A DNA stretch of 64,000 nt from Corallococcus macrosporus DSM 14697 (GTDB taxonomy: Bacteria > Myxococcota > Myxococcia > Myxococcales > Myxococcaceae): assembly GCF_002305895.1 (NCBI RefSeq), contig NZ_CP022203.1, forward strand, positions 7,970,001 to 8,034,000, given 5' to 3'. Position numbers and translations under genes: made by a program. How positions within the stretch are numbered: the first letter of the stretch is position 1; each line of letters opens with the position of its first letter. Below the pieces are notes generated by a model, which saw only the letters and a program-made list of their open reading frames with translations, did no database searches and had not been told where the DNA came from. Shown here one piece after another: positions 1-8,267 of this stretch.

Positions 1-251
1 CAGTCCCGCATGAAGAGCACCTTGCCCTCGCGCATCTGGAACCAGCGCGAGCGCGCCAGGTTCCCCAGCGCGCGGCCGTAGGCATTGTGCGAGGCGTCGA
101 ACACCGTCGTGCCGCCGCCCGCCAGGGCCTCGTCGTCCGGCGCCCGCGCGGCCTCCGGAACGGGCGCGTCAGGCGCCGGTGAGGCGGCCTCCTCCTGCCT
201 GGGAGTCCCCGCCGTCAGCAGCAGGGCCGTCATCCACCACGATGCCTTCAT
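1..251 (-). CDS. Probable di-heme c-type oxidoreductase, N-terminal part (cut by window edge)
   Basis: Only the first 83 codons lie in the window; the rest runs off the left edge. The start is the ATG at 251. A short hydrophobic stretch (WWMTALLLTAG) looks like a signal sequence, followed by an Ala/Pro/Glu-rich linker. From about residue 45 the motif GGGTTVFDASHNAYGRALGNL followed by G-K-V-L-F-M-R-D resembles the segment that precedes the first heme site in the di-heme oxidoreductase family (PF06537 type). No CxxCH heme motif is visible because it would lie outside the window, so the assignment rests on this short motif alone. A different secreted protein with the same entry motif remains possible. 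Confidence 0.5.
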   Translation of the reverse strand, partial: MKASWWMTALLLTAGTPRQEEAASPAPDAPVPEAARAPDDEALAGGGTTVFDASHNAYGRALGNLARSRWFQMREGKVLFMRD

Positions 252-344
252 GGGACGCTCTTCGGGAGTGAGGACCGGAAAGGAAAGCCAACGGCCCGGA
301 GCGCGCCACGGCTGCGCCCGCCCCAGGCTGGAACAGCACGGCGA

Positions 345-1169
345 CTACTTGCTGGCCGGGGCGACGGACTCGCCGGTGATGACCGTCGTGCGCGCGGTGG
401 TCTGCACGTCGATGCGGTTGAAGTTCAGGTACGGGTAGTTCGACGGGCCGGAGACCTCCTCCTGCATCACGATCTGGTCGGCCTGGACGACCTGGCCGTT
501 GGGCAGACGGACGGCGGGCTCCGCCACGGCGTGCTGCCAGAAGCAGGCGCTGTTGTACGAGGCATTGCCGAAGCCCGTGGAGATGGGGCACAGCGTGTAG
601 CAGTAGTTGCAGTTGGCGTAGCCGTTCGACCAGCAGGCCTGCTCGCACTGGAGCACCGTCTGCCCGCGCGGGCGGCAGTTCGGCGTCCAGCCCGGGTTGG
701 GGACCATGAGGCCCACGGCGCCCGTATCACCGCTGCGGATGCCACCGACGGCGGCCTGGAGACGGCCGTTGCGGTACGCGAGCACCGAGTAGGTGGTCGC
801 GTCACCGGAGCCGGTGAACGTCGCGGAGTACGTGGTGGACTCCGCCGTCGCGTTGACGGTGGAGGTGCTGACCGGGACCTGCTCCGCGTAGGCGGTGAAG
901 GCGTTGCGCTGCGCGCCGTCCGACACGGCCTCGGACGTCCAGGCCGCCGCGGGCGGCATGTGGATGGCGACGCCGCCCTTGCCCGACGTGTCCGCGTTGT
1001 CGATGCGGACGCCGCGCTCCGAGCCCGTCACCTTGGCGGCGCCGACGGCGCAGTGCTGCAGCCCCTGGAACTCCACACAGTTGTCAGCAGCGGCCGCCTG
1101 GCTGAGCGGGAAGGCGAGCGAGAACACAGCGGCCCAGAGGGCGGTTCCAACGCGACGGGACGAGCGCAT
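345..1169 (-). CDS. Secreted Cys-rich hypothetical protein
   Basis: 274 residues with a clear signal peptide (two Arg, hydrophobic core, cut near AAAADNC). The middle is Ser/Thr-rich and probably beta-structured. Residues about 165-215 hold a dense cysteine cluster (CRPRGQTVLQCEQACW, then CNYCYTLC and a later CFW), which suggests disulfides in the periplasm or outside the cell. I recognise no family. The start ATG has a good ribosome site (CAGGAGT) ten bases upstream, and the promoter region is unusually AT-rich for this genome. It is transcribed toward the di-heme gene, about 90 bp away, and could share its transcript. Confidence 0.7.
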   Translation of the reverse strand: MRSSRRVGTALWAAVFSLAFPLSQAAAADNCVEFQGLQHCAVGAAKVTGSERGVRIDNADTSGKGGVAIHMPPAAAWTSEAVSDGAQRNAFTAYAEQVPVSTSTVNATAESTTYSATFTGSGDATTYSVLAYRNGRLQAAVGGIRSGDTGAVGLMVPNPGWTPNCRPRGQTVLQCEQACWSNGYANCNYCYTLCPISTGFGNASYNSACFWQHAVAEPAVRLPNGQVVQADQIVMQEEVSGPSNYPYLNFNRIDVQTTARTTVITGESVAPASK

Positions 1170-1198
1170 GAATGACTCCTGATGACCCAGGGGGAATC

Positions 1199-1210
1199 CC
1201 TGAAATCAGG
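1199..1210. promoter_or_regulatory. 12-bp perfect palindrome upstream of the Cys-rich protein
   Basis: CCTGAAATCAGG is a perfect dyad 30 bp before the start codon at 1169, inside an AT-rich patch. The position suits an operator, but no promoter hexamers could be fixed with confidence, so this is an inference. Confidence 0.3.
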
Positions 1211-1262
1211 AAATTCAAATTCAAGCGGCATGCCATTTTTTACCGCACTCTCATGACGCAAT

Positions 1263-1289
1263 GGGCTGTGACAGGAATCATCACAGCCC
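1263..1289. terminator. Strong hairpin after the NYN-domain gene
   Basis: Nine perfect base pairs (GGGCTGTGA / TCACAGCCC) around a nine-base loop. It begins 24 bp past the stop codon of the NYN gene (stop at 1314, minus strand). No U-run follows, so it could be a U-less terminator, an mRNA 3' end stabiliser, or a regulatory dyad for the next gene. Confidence 0.4.
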
Positions 1290-1313
1290 AGACGGGTCAT
1301 GTGACTGTCTTTG

Positions 1314-1901
1314 CTACAAGAACACCCCGGGGTCGAACTCGTCCACGTTGACGGGGAGCATGCGGGGCAGGGGCCGGTTGAACACGCGGGCATTCAACTC
1401 CAAATCCAGAATCTTGAGCCCGGAGGGGACGAGCTCCCGGAAGCGCTGGCTGACGTATTCACGCAGGCCGAGCACCGCGACCTGACGCTTCTCCTCCAGC
1501 ATGGGCTTGAGGGCCTCGGCGAAGTCCGCGCCGTCGTGGCTGGCGAGCACCACCGCCGCGCCGGGGCGCTGGGTGCGGATGTTCTCCAGCAGCTTGAGGA
1601 TGCCCAGGTCCACCACCTTCTGGTCGGGGCGGCCGTAGAGCAGGGCCACCTCGCAGCCGGCGGACTTGAGCGCGCGCACGAAGCCAATCATGACGTCTGG
1701 CAACTGCTCGCCCCGGGCGTTGAGCACCACCACGCAGCGCACGGGCGCCGGGAAGTTCGTCTCACAGAAGGACACCAGCCGGTCGAACTGGACGCGGTCC
1801 TGGGACTCGGGCTTGCGCCCCACCACGTTGGAGACGGCCCAGTCGATGTTCTCTGCGTCGATGAGTACGTAGGAGGCTGCGGGGGGGCGTCCGGAGAGCA
1901 T
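1314..1901 (-). CDS. NYN-domain (PIN-like) putative RNase
   Basis: 195 residues covering one compact NYN domain. The hallmark VLIDAENID near residue 12 supplies the first acidic residues of the PIN-like nuclease fold, and further acids follow in ASHDGADF (about residue 120) and in the C-terminal half. NYN proteins are predicted metal-dependent RNases in RNA processing or toxin-like contexts; the substrate here is unknown. The C-terminal 40 residues (KILDLELNARVF...) extend the fold. It stands alone: the kinase gene upstream is about 70 bp away on the same strand, so it may be read from the same transcript. Confidence 0.8.
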   Translation of the reverse strand: MLSGRPPAASYVLIDAENIDWAVSNVVGRKPESQDRVQFDRLVSFCETNFPAPVRCVVVLNARGEQLPDVMIGFVRALKSAGCEVALLYGRPDQKVVDLGILKLLENIRTQRPGAAVVLASHDGADFAEALKPMLEEKRQVAVLGLREYVSQRFRELVPSGLKILDLELNARVFNRPLPRMLPVNVDEFDPGVFL

Positions 1902-1971
1902 GCGCGCGAGGATACGCGGGAGCCCTTCCGCCCGGGGAACTCAGTTCAGTCCCCCCGCTCGCCCGTGTGCG

Positions 1972-3480
1972 TCAGAAGCGGTCGTGCCCGGAAGAGGACG
2001 GCATGGGCGCCAGCGCGGACAGCCCGCCGTGCTCCGTCAGGGGCGGCTGGAGCGGCAGCACCACCGTGAAGCGCGAGCCCCGGCCGAACTCGCTCTCCAC
2101 GGACACGCGGCCGCCGTGGCCCTCCACCAGGCTCTTCACGATGGCCAGGCCCAGCCCCGCGCCGCCGTGCTCGCGGGTGGAGCTGCCATCCACCTGGTAG
2201 AAGCTCTGGAAGATGTGCTCGAACTGGTCCTCGCGGATGCCCACGCCGGTGTCTTCCACGCTCACCCGGTAGCCCGGCGCGCCCAGCTCCTTCTGCGAGG
2301 ACGCCTCCGACAGCACCACCGACACCCGGCCTCCGGACGAGGTGAACTTCACCGCGTTGGCGAGCAGGTTCACCACCACCTGGCGCAGCTTGTCCGCGTC
2401 CGCGGCCAGGCGCGGCTGGGGCAGCGGCGGCAGGCGCACCTCCAGCTCCACGCCCTTGCGCTGCGCCTGGGGCGCCACGCTGGACACCGCCGTCTGGATG
2501 ACGCTGCCCAGGTCCACCGGGCCCATCACCAGCCGCAGCCGGCCCGCCTCAATCTGGCTCAGGTCCAGGATGGAGGAGATGAGGTTGAGCAGCGACTCGC
2601 CCTTCTCCACGATGGTGCGGACGTAGAGGAGCTGCTCCGGGTTGAGCGCGCCGGCCAGGCCCTCCGCCAGCATCTCCGAGTAGCCGATGATGGAGGCCAG
2701 CGGCGTGCGCAGCTCGTGGCTCACCGTGCCCAGGAAGGTGGACTTCAGCCGGTCCAGCTCCTTGAGGCGGGTGTTGGCCTGCGCGAGCCGGGCGTTGTTG
2801 GCCTCCAAGTCCCGGTGCGTCTCCAGCATCGCCTCGATGTGGAGCTGCGTCGTCAGGTAGGCGCGCTGCCCGCTGGCCACCAGCGCGGCGAGCACCTGCC
2901 CGAAGTGGACCAGCACCTGCGCGGCGGTGCGCTCGGGCACGCGGCGCACGCGGCCCACCAGCTCGTGCGCCCGGGACAGGTCCACCCCGGTGATGTCCGT
3001 CAGCGAATGTGGGAAGTCCGCCAGCTCCTCCGGCGTGAAGGGGCCCATGATGACGCGCCCCAGACTGTCCCCCTCCCAGCGCACCGGCATCACCAGGTAG
3101 CGCAGGCCGGTGAAGCAGGGCAGCGCGATGATGCCCGCCGCCTCCGCGCCGTCTCCCCGCGCGGGCCGGGCGCCCTGCACCGGGGCCACCGGGCCGTCCT
3201 TCACCCGGGCCACCGTGGCGGTGCAGCGCGAGCGCCCGTCGGGGAAGCCGAACACGTACGAGCAGAAGTCGCCGTGGCCCACCTTCACGTCGGCCAGCTT
3301 GTCGCCCGCGGTGTCCAGCACCTTGATGCCCACGCGGTACAGCTCGCTGAAGCTGCGCACCACCTCCACGAAGGAGGGCAGGTCCAGCATGTCCGCCAGC
3401 GACAGCCGCCGCTGGAGCACCGATTCGCGGCGCGCGGCGCCCACGCCGTCCGGCGTCCCGTTGCCCGGCGCGCCGCTCAT
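1972..3480 (-). CDS. PocR-domain sensor histidine kinase
   Basis: 502 residues without membrane segments. Residues about 25-210 match the PocR ligand-sensing domain (LPSFVEVVRSFSELYRVGIK, then GHGDFCSYVF and RCTATVARV with paired Cys, which in this fold can hold ligands). A coiled coil (residues about 215-245) leads to HisKA with phospho-acceptor His in [11 protein letters not shown] near residue 254. The HATPase follows with N box (NLLANAVKF), G1 (DTGVGI) and G2 (GAGLGLAI). It has no receiver domain, so it needs a separate partner. Its ATG overlaps the stop codon of the upstream MglA-like GTPase gene (ATGA at 3477-3480), so the two are probably translationally coupled and may act in one pathway. 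Confidence 0.88.
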   Translation of the reverse strand: MSGAPGNGTPDGVGAARRESVLQRRLSLADMLDLPSFVEVVRSFSELYRVGIKVLDTAGDKLADVKVGHGDFCSYVFGFPDGRSRCTATVARVKDGPVAPVQGARPARGDGAEAAGIIALPCFTGLRYLVMPVRWEGDSLGRVIMGPFTPEELADFPHSLTDITGVDLSRAHELVGRVRRVPERTAAQVLVHFGQVLAALVASGQRAYLTTQLHIEAMLETHRDLEANNARLAQANTRLKELDRLKSTFLGTVSHELRTPLASIIGYSEMLAEGLAGALNPEQLLYVRTIVEKGESLLNLISSILDLSQIEAGRLRLVMGPVDLGSVIQTAVSSVAPQAQRKGVELEVRLPPLPQPRLAADADKLRQVVVNLLANAVKFTSSGGRVSVVLSEASSQKELGAPGYRVSVEDTGVGIREDQFEHIFQSFYQVDGSSTREHGGAGLGLAIVKSLVEGHGGRVSVESEFGRGSRFTVVLPLQPPLTEHGGLSALAPMPSSSGHDRF

Positions 3481-4196
3481 CGCCCGTCCCCGCTGCGCGC
3501 TTCACCGGCCGCGCGCCCGTACATGGCCGCCAGCGCCGTGCCCGTGAGGTCCATGCGGCGGAAGATCTGCCCCAGGAACTCCTCCTCCGTCAGGCGCAGG
3601 TTGCGGGCCAGATGGGCGCGCGTGTCGAGCCGCCGGTAGGCCGCCTGCGCCACCGCGTGGAAGGTCTCCAGCACGCCCTCACCCCGCAGCGCCACGGCGC
3701 CCACCACGGCCTCGCCGCCGCGGCGGCGCGACTCCTCGATTTCGGCCTCCGTCCGGGCGTCCGGCAGGTCCTTCTTGTTGAACTGGATGACCACCGGGAC
3801 CTGGCTGGGGTCCAGGTTGTTCTCCCGCATGTCCTCCTGGAGGTTGCGCCAGTAGGCGTTGTTGTCCGCCGTGGCGCTGCGCCGGCAGTCCGCGATGAAG
3901 GCCACCGCGTCCGCCCCCTGGAGGACGATGCGCCGGGTGGCGTTGTGGATGACCTGGCCCGGCACGGTGAAGAGCTTCACCTTCACCTTGAAGCCCGAGG
4001 ACGTGGAGAAGAAGACGGGGAGCAGGTCGAAGAAGAGGGTCCGGTCGTCGTGGGTCTCCACGGTGAGCAGTCGCCCCCGCACCTCCGGGGACGCCTTCGC
4101 ATGGAGGTGGCGCAGATTCGTCGTCTTCCCGCTGAGACCGGGCCCGTAGTAGACGATCTTGAGCGTCAGCTCTCGCTGGGCGTGGTTGAGTTGCAA
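3477..4196 (-). CDS. MglA-like small Ras-type GTPase
   Basis: 239 residues from a TTG start at 4196, chosen because it gives the conserved entry QLNHAQRELTLKIVYYGPGL; upstream codons are not family-like. P-loop GPGLSGKT is at residues 18-25. The switch region has FFDLLPV and the G3 site reads TVPGQ instead of DxxGQ, as in MglA. The G4 motif is NKKD. After residue 195 there is a C-terminal extension (LTEEEFLGQIFRRMDLTGTALAAMYG) not found in MglA itself, possibly for partner binding. MglA sets cell polarity and motility in Myxococcus; paralogues are often paired with other regulators. The gene overlaps the PocR kinase by 4 bp. No roadblock/MglB-type GAP gene is adjacent. Confidence 0.88.
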   Translation of the reverse strand: MQLNHAQRELTLKIVYYGPGLSGKTTNLRHLHAKASPEVRGRLLTVETHDDRTLFFDLLPVFFSTSSGFKVKVKLFTVPGQVIHNATRRIVLQGADAVAFIADCRRSATADNNAYWRNLQEDMRENNLDPSQVPVVIQFNKKDLPDARTEAEIEESRRRGGEAVVGAVALRGEGVLETFHAVAQAAYRRLDTRAHLARNLRLTEEEFLGQIFRRMDLTGTALAAMYGRAAGEARSGDGR

Positions 4197-4486
4197 GGTG
4201 GGGGCTCTGGCTGACGGTCGAACCCAGGAGTTTGACTCCTCCGCGCCCGACTGCGGGTTTTTATAGTGGGAAGCGGCCCGGCACGGAAGGCCGGCGGGGA
4301 AGCAGGCGTGGTAGCGGGGCTCATTCCTGGAATGGGCTGAACGCATGGCCCGTTGGACGGAATCCTGCTGCGCTCCTCCGAGGAGGAGGGCGTCTCCTCA
4401 CTTGATGGGACAATGTGCGCGGAATCACTGCGTGCACCGGCGGCGCCGGAGCGGTTAGGATCGCAACTCGACGGAGGAGCAAGGCG

Positions 4487-5023
4487 ATGACGATGAAGCA
4501 GGTGGACGCAGGCGTGGAGGTGGCCCCAGCACCGGTCCTGGATGTGGCTGGCCTCCCCAACGACCTGATGGCGGCGGTGAAGTTCAGCCTGCCCACCGAC
4601 GAGGACATGACGGCGGTGGCGGCCATGCGCGCCAGCTCCGAGCCCTGGAAGACGCGGGGTGAGACGCAGGAAGACAGCCTCACGGCCCTGACGCAGCTCA
4701 AGCCCTTCATCCACGTGGCGAAGCTGCAGAGCCAGCTTGTCGGCTATGTCACGGTGGAGCGGGACGGCCCGGTTCCGGGCGCGGCGTACCTGCGCAACAT
4801 CGTGGTGAAGCCGGAGCTGCGCCGCAAGGGGCTGGGCAACGTCCTGCTGGAGCAGGCGCTGAAGGCGGCCCGGGACATGTACCGGAAGACCATCGCCCTG
4901 CGGGTGGACCCGTCCAACTCGCCCGCGGTGAGCTTCTACCGCAAGGAAGGCTTCACCACCGTGGCCACGGTGGTCTCCAAGAAGTCCGGGAAGCTCCGCC
5001 TCCTGATGTCCCGCGAGCTCTAG
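4487..5023 (+). CDS. GNAT-family N-acetyltransferase
   Basis: 178 residues. The ATG at 4487 is preceded by GGAGGAG at 8-bp spacing. The core from about residue 35 follows the GNAT fold: strand 4 (LVGYVTVERDG), acetyl-CoA binding loop A (VVKPELRRKGLGNVLLEQAL, the R-x-x-G-x-G/A pyrophosphate loop), and motif B (RVDPSNSPAVSFYRKEGF), the usual NxxAxxFYxxxGF. Substrate cannot be told from sequence. Divergent from the MglA-like gene; the 290-bp shared upstream region contains two short palindromes (4226-4240 and 4373-4385). Confidence 0.88.
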   Translation: MTMKQVDAGVEVAPAPVLDVAGLPNDLMAAVKFSLPTDEDMTAVAAMRASSEPWKTRGETQEDSLTALTQLKPFIHVAKLQSQLVGYVTVERDGPVPGAAYLRNIVVKPELRRKGLGNVLLEQALKAARDMYRKTIALRVDPSNSPAVSFYRKEGFTTVATVVSKKSGKLRLLMSREL

Positions 5024-5045
5024 GCCCGCCGGCCGTGTTGCCTCC

Positions 5046-5069
5046 GGGCGGGAGGCCTCCCTCCCGCCC
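5046..5069 (+). terminator. GC-rich hairpin after the GNAT gene
   Basis: A perfect 10-bp stem (GGGCGGGAGG / CCTCCCGCCC) with loop CCTC, 22 bp past the stop codon. There is no U-run, so termination strength is uncertain. Confidence 0.5.
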
Positions 5070-5124
5070 GCCGCTCCGCGCGGACCCCGGTGGGTCCCGG
5101 AGCCCCCCTCCCCTGACGACCCTT

Positions 5125-5138
5125 GTCACCCAGGTGAC
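5125..5138. promoter_or_regulatory. 14-bp dyad upstream of the PilT-like pair
   Basis: GTCACC-CA-GGTGAC is a perfect dyad about 150 bp before the first PilT-like gene. It may be an operator; no promoter hexamers are clear near it. Confidence 0.25.
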
Positions 5139-5285
5139 GGCCTTGCGCCGGACACGAACGATTTTCGTCTCCGCGGAAGCAGGCGAGCAGTCCGGGGACA
5201 AGGGGTGGCCGCATTCGCGGGAATGTCGTCTATCCTGCGGCTCCCCCGCGCCCGCGCGCCGTCGCGGACTGAGCCGACATCCCGC

Positions 5286-7121
5286 ATGAAATCGCTCGCA
5301 GAACTGTTGCGGCACCTGTCGCGTCCGGGTGTCACCGAGTTGACCCTGGCGACCGGCCGCCCACCGATGATCCGCGGCGCCAACGGCTATGAGCCGGTGG
5401 ACCCCACCGCCGCGACGGCCGAGGACATCACCCGCGCCCTCCAGGCGATGGTGGGCGTGGCCCGGGCCTCCACCGTGACGGAGACGCCGGTGCAGTGGTC
5501 CGTCAACGCCACGGGCCTGGGCGCGCTGTCCATCGCCGCCATGCGGCGGGGGGACCTCATCCACCTGCGCCTCAGCAAGGCCGCCGACGCGGGCGCCGCC
5601 GCCCAGGCCGCCGCCGCCACCGCGAGGCCCGCCGCCGCCCAGGCCGCCAGCGCGCCCGCCGCGCGTCCCGTGGCGTCCGCGCCCGCCGCCGCTTCCCGGA
5701 CGCCCGAGCCCGCGTCTGCGTACAGCGCGCATGCTCCCGCCTCCGCGCACCGGGCGCCCGAGCCCGCGTCTGCGTACGGCGCGCATGCTCCCGCCTCCGC
5801 GCACCGGGCGCCCGAGCCCGCGTCGGCGTACGGCGCGCCCGCCTCCGCGCACCGAGCGCCCGAGCCCGCGTCTGCGTACGGCGCGCCCGCCTCCGCCTCG
5901 GCGTACCGGGGGACGGAGCCAGCCCCGGCCTCCAGCCCGTCCGCCGCGCCGTCCCGCGCCTTCGCCGGGGCGGGGCGCGAGCTGGCGGCGCTGCTCGAGG
6001 AAGGGCGCAGGAGCCTGGCCAGCGACGTGCACATCATCGCGGAGCGCCCGCCCCTCTTCCGCGTCGCCGGGGAGCTGACGCCCCAGGGCCCGGTGCTGGA
6101 CGCGGCGATGGTGGAGAAGCTGCTCCTGCCGGTGGTGCCGGACCGGCTGAGGCTGGTGCTGGAGCGAGAGGGGAGCTGCGACTTCTCGCTGGAGACGCCG
6201 GAGATGGGGCGCTTCCGGGTCAACGTGGGCCGCCAGCGCACCGGCCTCAAGGGCACCTTCCGGCTGATTGCACGGGAAGTGCCCACGCTGGCGTCGCTGG
6301 GGCTGCCCGCGGACATCGCCAAGGCCACGCACCACCACCAGGGCCTCATCGTCATCACCGGCCCGTCCGGCCACGGCAAGACGAGCACGCTGGCGGCCCT
6401 GGTGGACCTCATCAACCGCGAGACGTCCCACCACGTGCTCACCGTGGAGGACCCGGTGGAGTACGTCCACCCGCGCAAGCGCGCGCTCATCAGCCAGCGC
6501 GAGGTGGGCTCGCACACCAAGACGTTCGCCAGCGCGCTCAAGGGCAGCCTGCGCGAGGACCCGGACGTCATCGTGGTGGGCGAGCTGCGCGACACGGAGA
6601 CGGTGCGCATGGCGCTGTCCGCCGCGGAGACGGGCCACCTGCTCATCAGCACCATGAACACGCCGAGCGCGGCGAAGACCATCGACCGGCTCATCGACCT
6701 CTTCCCGCCGGGAGACCAGCAGCAGGTGCGCCTGTCGCTGTCCAGCGGCCTGCGCCTCATCGTCAGCCAGCGGCTGATGCAGGGCACGGACGGCAAGCTG
6801 GTGGCCGCGGCGGAGGTGCTGCCGGGCTCGGTGTCGCTGGGCAACCTCATCCGCGACAACAAGACGTTCCAGATTCCGTCGCTCCAGCAGCGCGGCAAGA
6901 GCCTGGGCATCGTCCGCTTCGAGGACTCGCTGGCGGACCTGGTGCGCGCCGGCAAGGTGAAGCTGGAGGTCGCCAAGGGCTTCGCGGACAACCCGGACGA
7001 GCTGGAGGCCGTGGTGACGGGCAAGCGGGCCGGCGCCACCGTGGCCGCGCCGGAGTCGCAGCAGGACAGCGCGAGGCTCCTGAGCAAGATGGGTTCACTG
7101 ATGGGAAGGAAGGGCTCCTGA
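5286..7121 (+). CDS. PilT-like ATPase with extended N-terminus (secretion/pilus motor family)
   Basis: 611 residues, far longer than PilT (about 370). Residues 1-100 resemble a degenerate PilT/GspE N-terminal domain (GVTELTLATGRPPMIRGANG). Residues about 105-215 are an Ala/Pro low-complexity linker with repeats of the type APASAHRAPEPASAYG. The motor domain follows: second N-domain (SLASDVHIIAERPPLFR), Walker A GPSGHGKT at 359-366, Asp box (VLTVEDPVEYVH), Walker B (LREDPDVIVVGELRD). The usual His box HTNSA is MNTPSA here, near residue 457, so a His conserved in retraction ATPases is missing. It is followed one base later by a second PilT-like gene; the pair may form a hetero-motor or a regulator of pilus retraction. 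Confidence 0.88.
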   Translation: MKSLAELLRHLSRPGVTELTLATGRPPMIRGANGYEPVDPTAATAEDITRALQAMVGVARASTVTETPVQWSVNATGLGALSIAAMRRGDLIHLRLSKAADAGAAAQAAAATARPAAAQAASAPAARPVASAPAAASRTPEPASAYSAHAPASAHRAPEPASAYGAHAPASAHRAPEPASAYGAPASAHRAPEPASAYGAPASASAYRGTEPAPASSPSAAPSRAFAGAGRELAALLEEGRRSLASDVHIIAERPPLFRVAGELTPQGPVLDAAMVEKLLLPVVPDRLRLVLEREGSCDFSLETPEMGRFRVNVGRQRTGLKGTFRLIAREVPTLASLGLPADIAKATHHHQGLIVITGPSGHGKTSTLAALVDLINRETSHHVLTVEDPVEYVHPRKRALISQREVGSHTKTFASALKGSLREDPDVIVVGELRDTETVRMALSAAETGHLLISTMNTPSAAKTIDRLIDLFPPGDQQQVRLSLSSGLRLIVSQRLMQGTDGKLVAAAEVLPGSVSLGNLIRDNKTFQIPSLQQRGKSLGIVRFEDSLADLVRAGKVKLEVAKGFADNPDELEAVVTGKRAGATVAAPESQQDSARLLSKMGSLMGRKGS

Positions 7122-7122
7122 G

Positions 7123-8232
7123 ATGACGACGCCCCGTCTGTCCGTCCTGTTCGACGCGCTGCTGGAGCAGAAGGGCAGCGACCTGCACATGAGCATCGGC
7201 TACCCGCCCATGGGCCGCATCCGCGGCGAGCTGGTGCCCCTGCGCGAGCAGCCGCTCTCCCCCCAGGAGATGCGAGCCCTGCTCTTCGAAATCTGCTCGC
7301 CGGAGCAGCAGCGGCAGATTGTCGAGGACCTGGACCTGGACTTCGCCTACAGCTACGGGACGAAGGCCCGCTTCCGCGCCAACTACTTCAACAAGATGAC
7401 GGGCCTGGCGGCCGTCTTCCGCACCATCCCCAGCAAGGTGCTGTCGCTGGAGGACCTGAAGACGCCGGAGGTGGTGCGCAAGCTGGCGGAGCGCCGCAGC
7501 GGGCTCGTGCTCGTCACGGGCCCCACGGGCAGCGGCAAGTCCACCACGCTGGCCGCGATGATCAACTACATCAACAAGACGCGGCCGGCGCACGTGCTCA
7601 CCATCGAGGACCCGGTGGAGTTCGTGCACGAGTCCATGCGCGCGCAGGTGACGCACCGGGAGGTGGGGCCGCACGCGTCCAGCTTCGCCACCGCCATCCG
7701 CTCCGCGGGCCGCGAGGACCCCAACGTCATCCTCATTGGCGAGCTGCGCACCAACGAGACGATGAAGCTGGCGCTCCAGCTCGCGAGCTTCGGCGTGCTG
7801 GTGTTCGCCACGGTGCACACCAACAGCGCGCCGGCCACCATCGACCGCATCATCAACGCCTTCCCCGCCGACGAGCAGCAGCAGGTGCGCGGCATGCTGG
7901 CGGAGAGCCTGGCGGGCATCGTGGCCCAGCAGCTCATCAAGACGGCGGACGGCAAGGGCCGCGTGGCCGCGCTGGAAATCCTGGTGGGCGGGCCCGCCAT
8001 CGCCTCCATGATTCGCGAGGGCAAGGTGTTCCAGATTGCCTCCAAGATGCAGGCGGGCCAGGGCCAGGGCATGCAGACGCTGGACATGCACCTGGAGCGG
8101 CTGGTGAAGGACGACGTGATTACGCCCGAGGCCGCGCTGGAGAAGGCACAGGACAAGGAGAACCTGGCCAAGGTCATCTCCCGCCTCAAGCCGGACTGGC
8201 AGGTGCCGGAGTCCCTGAAGTCGCTGGGCTGA
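7123..8232 (+). CDS. PilT-like twitching-motility ATPase
   Basis: 369 residues, the normal PilT length. Motifs are complete: N-domain GSDLHMSIGYPPMGRIRGEL, Walker A GPTGSGKST near residue 133, Asp box VLTIEDPVEF, Walker B REDPNVILIGELR, and His box HTNSAPATIDR near residue 232. This family forms cytoplasmic hexamers that power type IV pilus disassembly. It starts one base after the stop of the long PilT-like gene, so the two are an operon. No pilus structural genes are in the window, so these are probably paralogues outside the main pil cluster; M. xanthus is known to carry several such paralogues. Confidence 0.92.
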   Translation: MTTPRLSVLFDALLEQKGSDLHMSIGYPPMGRIRGELVPLREQPLSPQEMRALLFEICSPEQQRQIVEDLDLDFAYSYGTKARFRANYFNKMTGLAAVFRTIPSKVLSLEDLKTPEVVRKLAERRSGLVLVTGPTGSGKSTTLAAMINYINKTRPAHVLTIEDPVEFVHESMRAQVTHREVGPHASSFATAIRSAGREDPNVILIGELRTNETMKLALQLASFGVLVFATVHTNSAPATIDRIINAFPADEQQQVRGMLAESLAGIVAQQLIKTADGKGRVAALEILVGGPAIASMIREGKVFQIASKMQAGQGQGMQTLDMHLERLVKDDVITPEAALEKAQDKENLAKVISRLKPDWQVPESLKSLG

Positions 8233-8267
8233 GGCCGCGGGCGCGAGAACCCGAAGGGAGCACGAGC

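Noticed and set aside
1900-3639. 579-codon plus-strand open frame over the PocR kinase
   Set aside because: Antisense shadow with biased Arg/His/Gly content; the minus-strand frame has full kinase motifs.
4262-4270. TATA-rich hexamer as a promoter for the MglA-like gene
   Set aside because: TATAAA is present on the minus strand, but no -35 lies at an acceptable distance.
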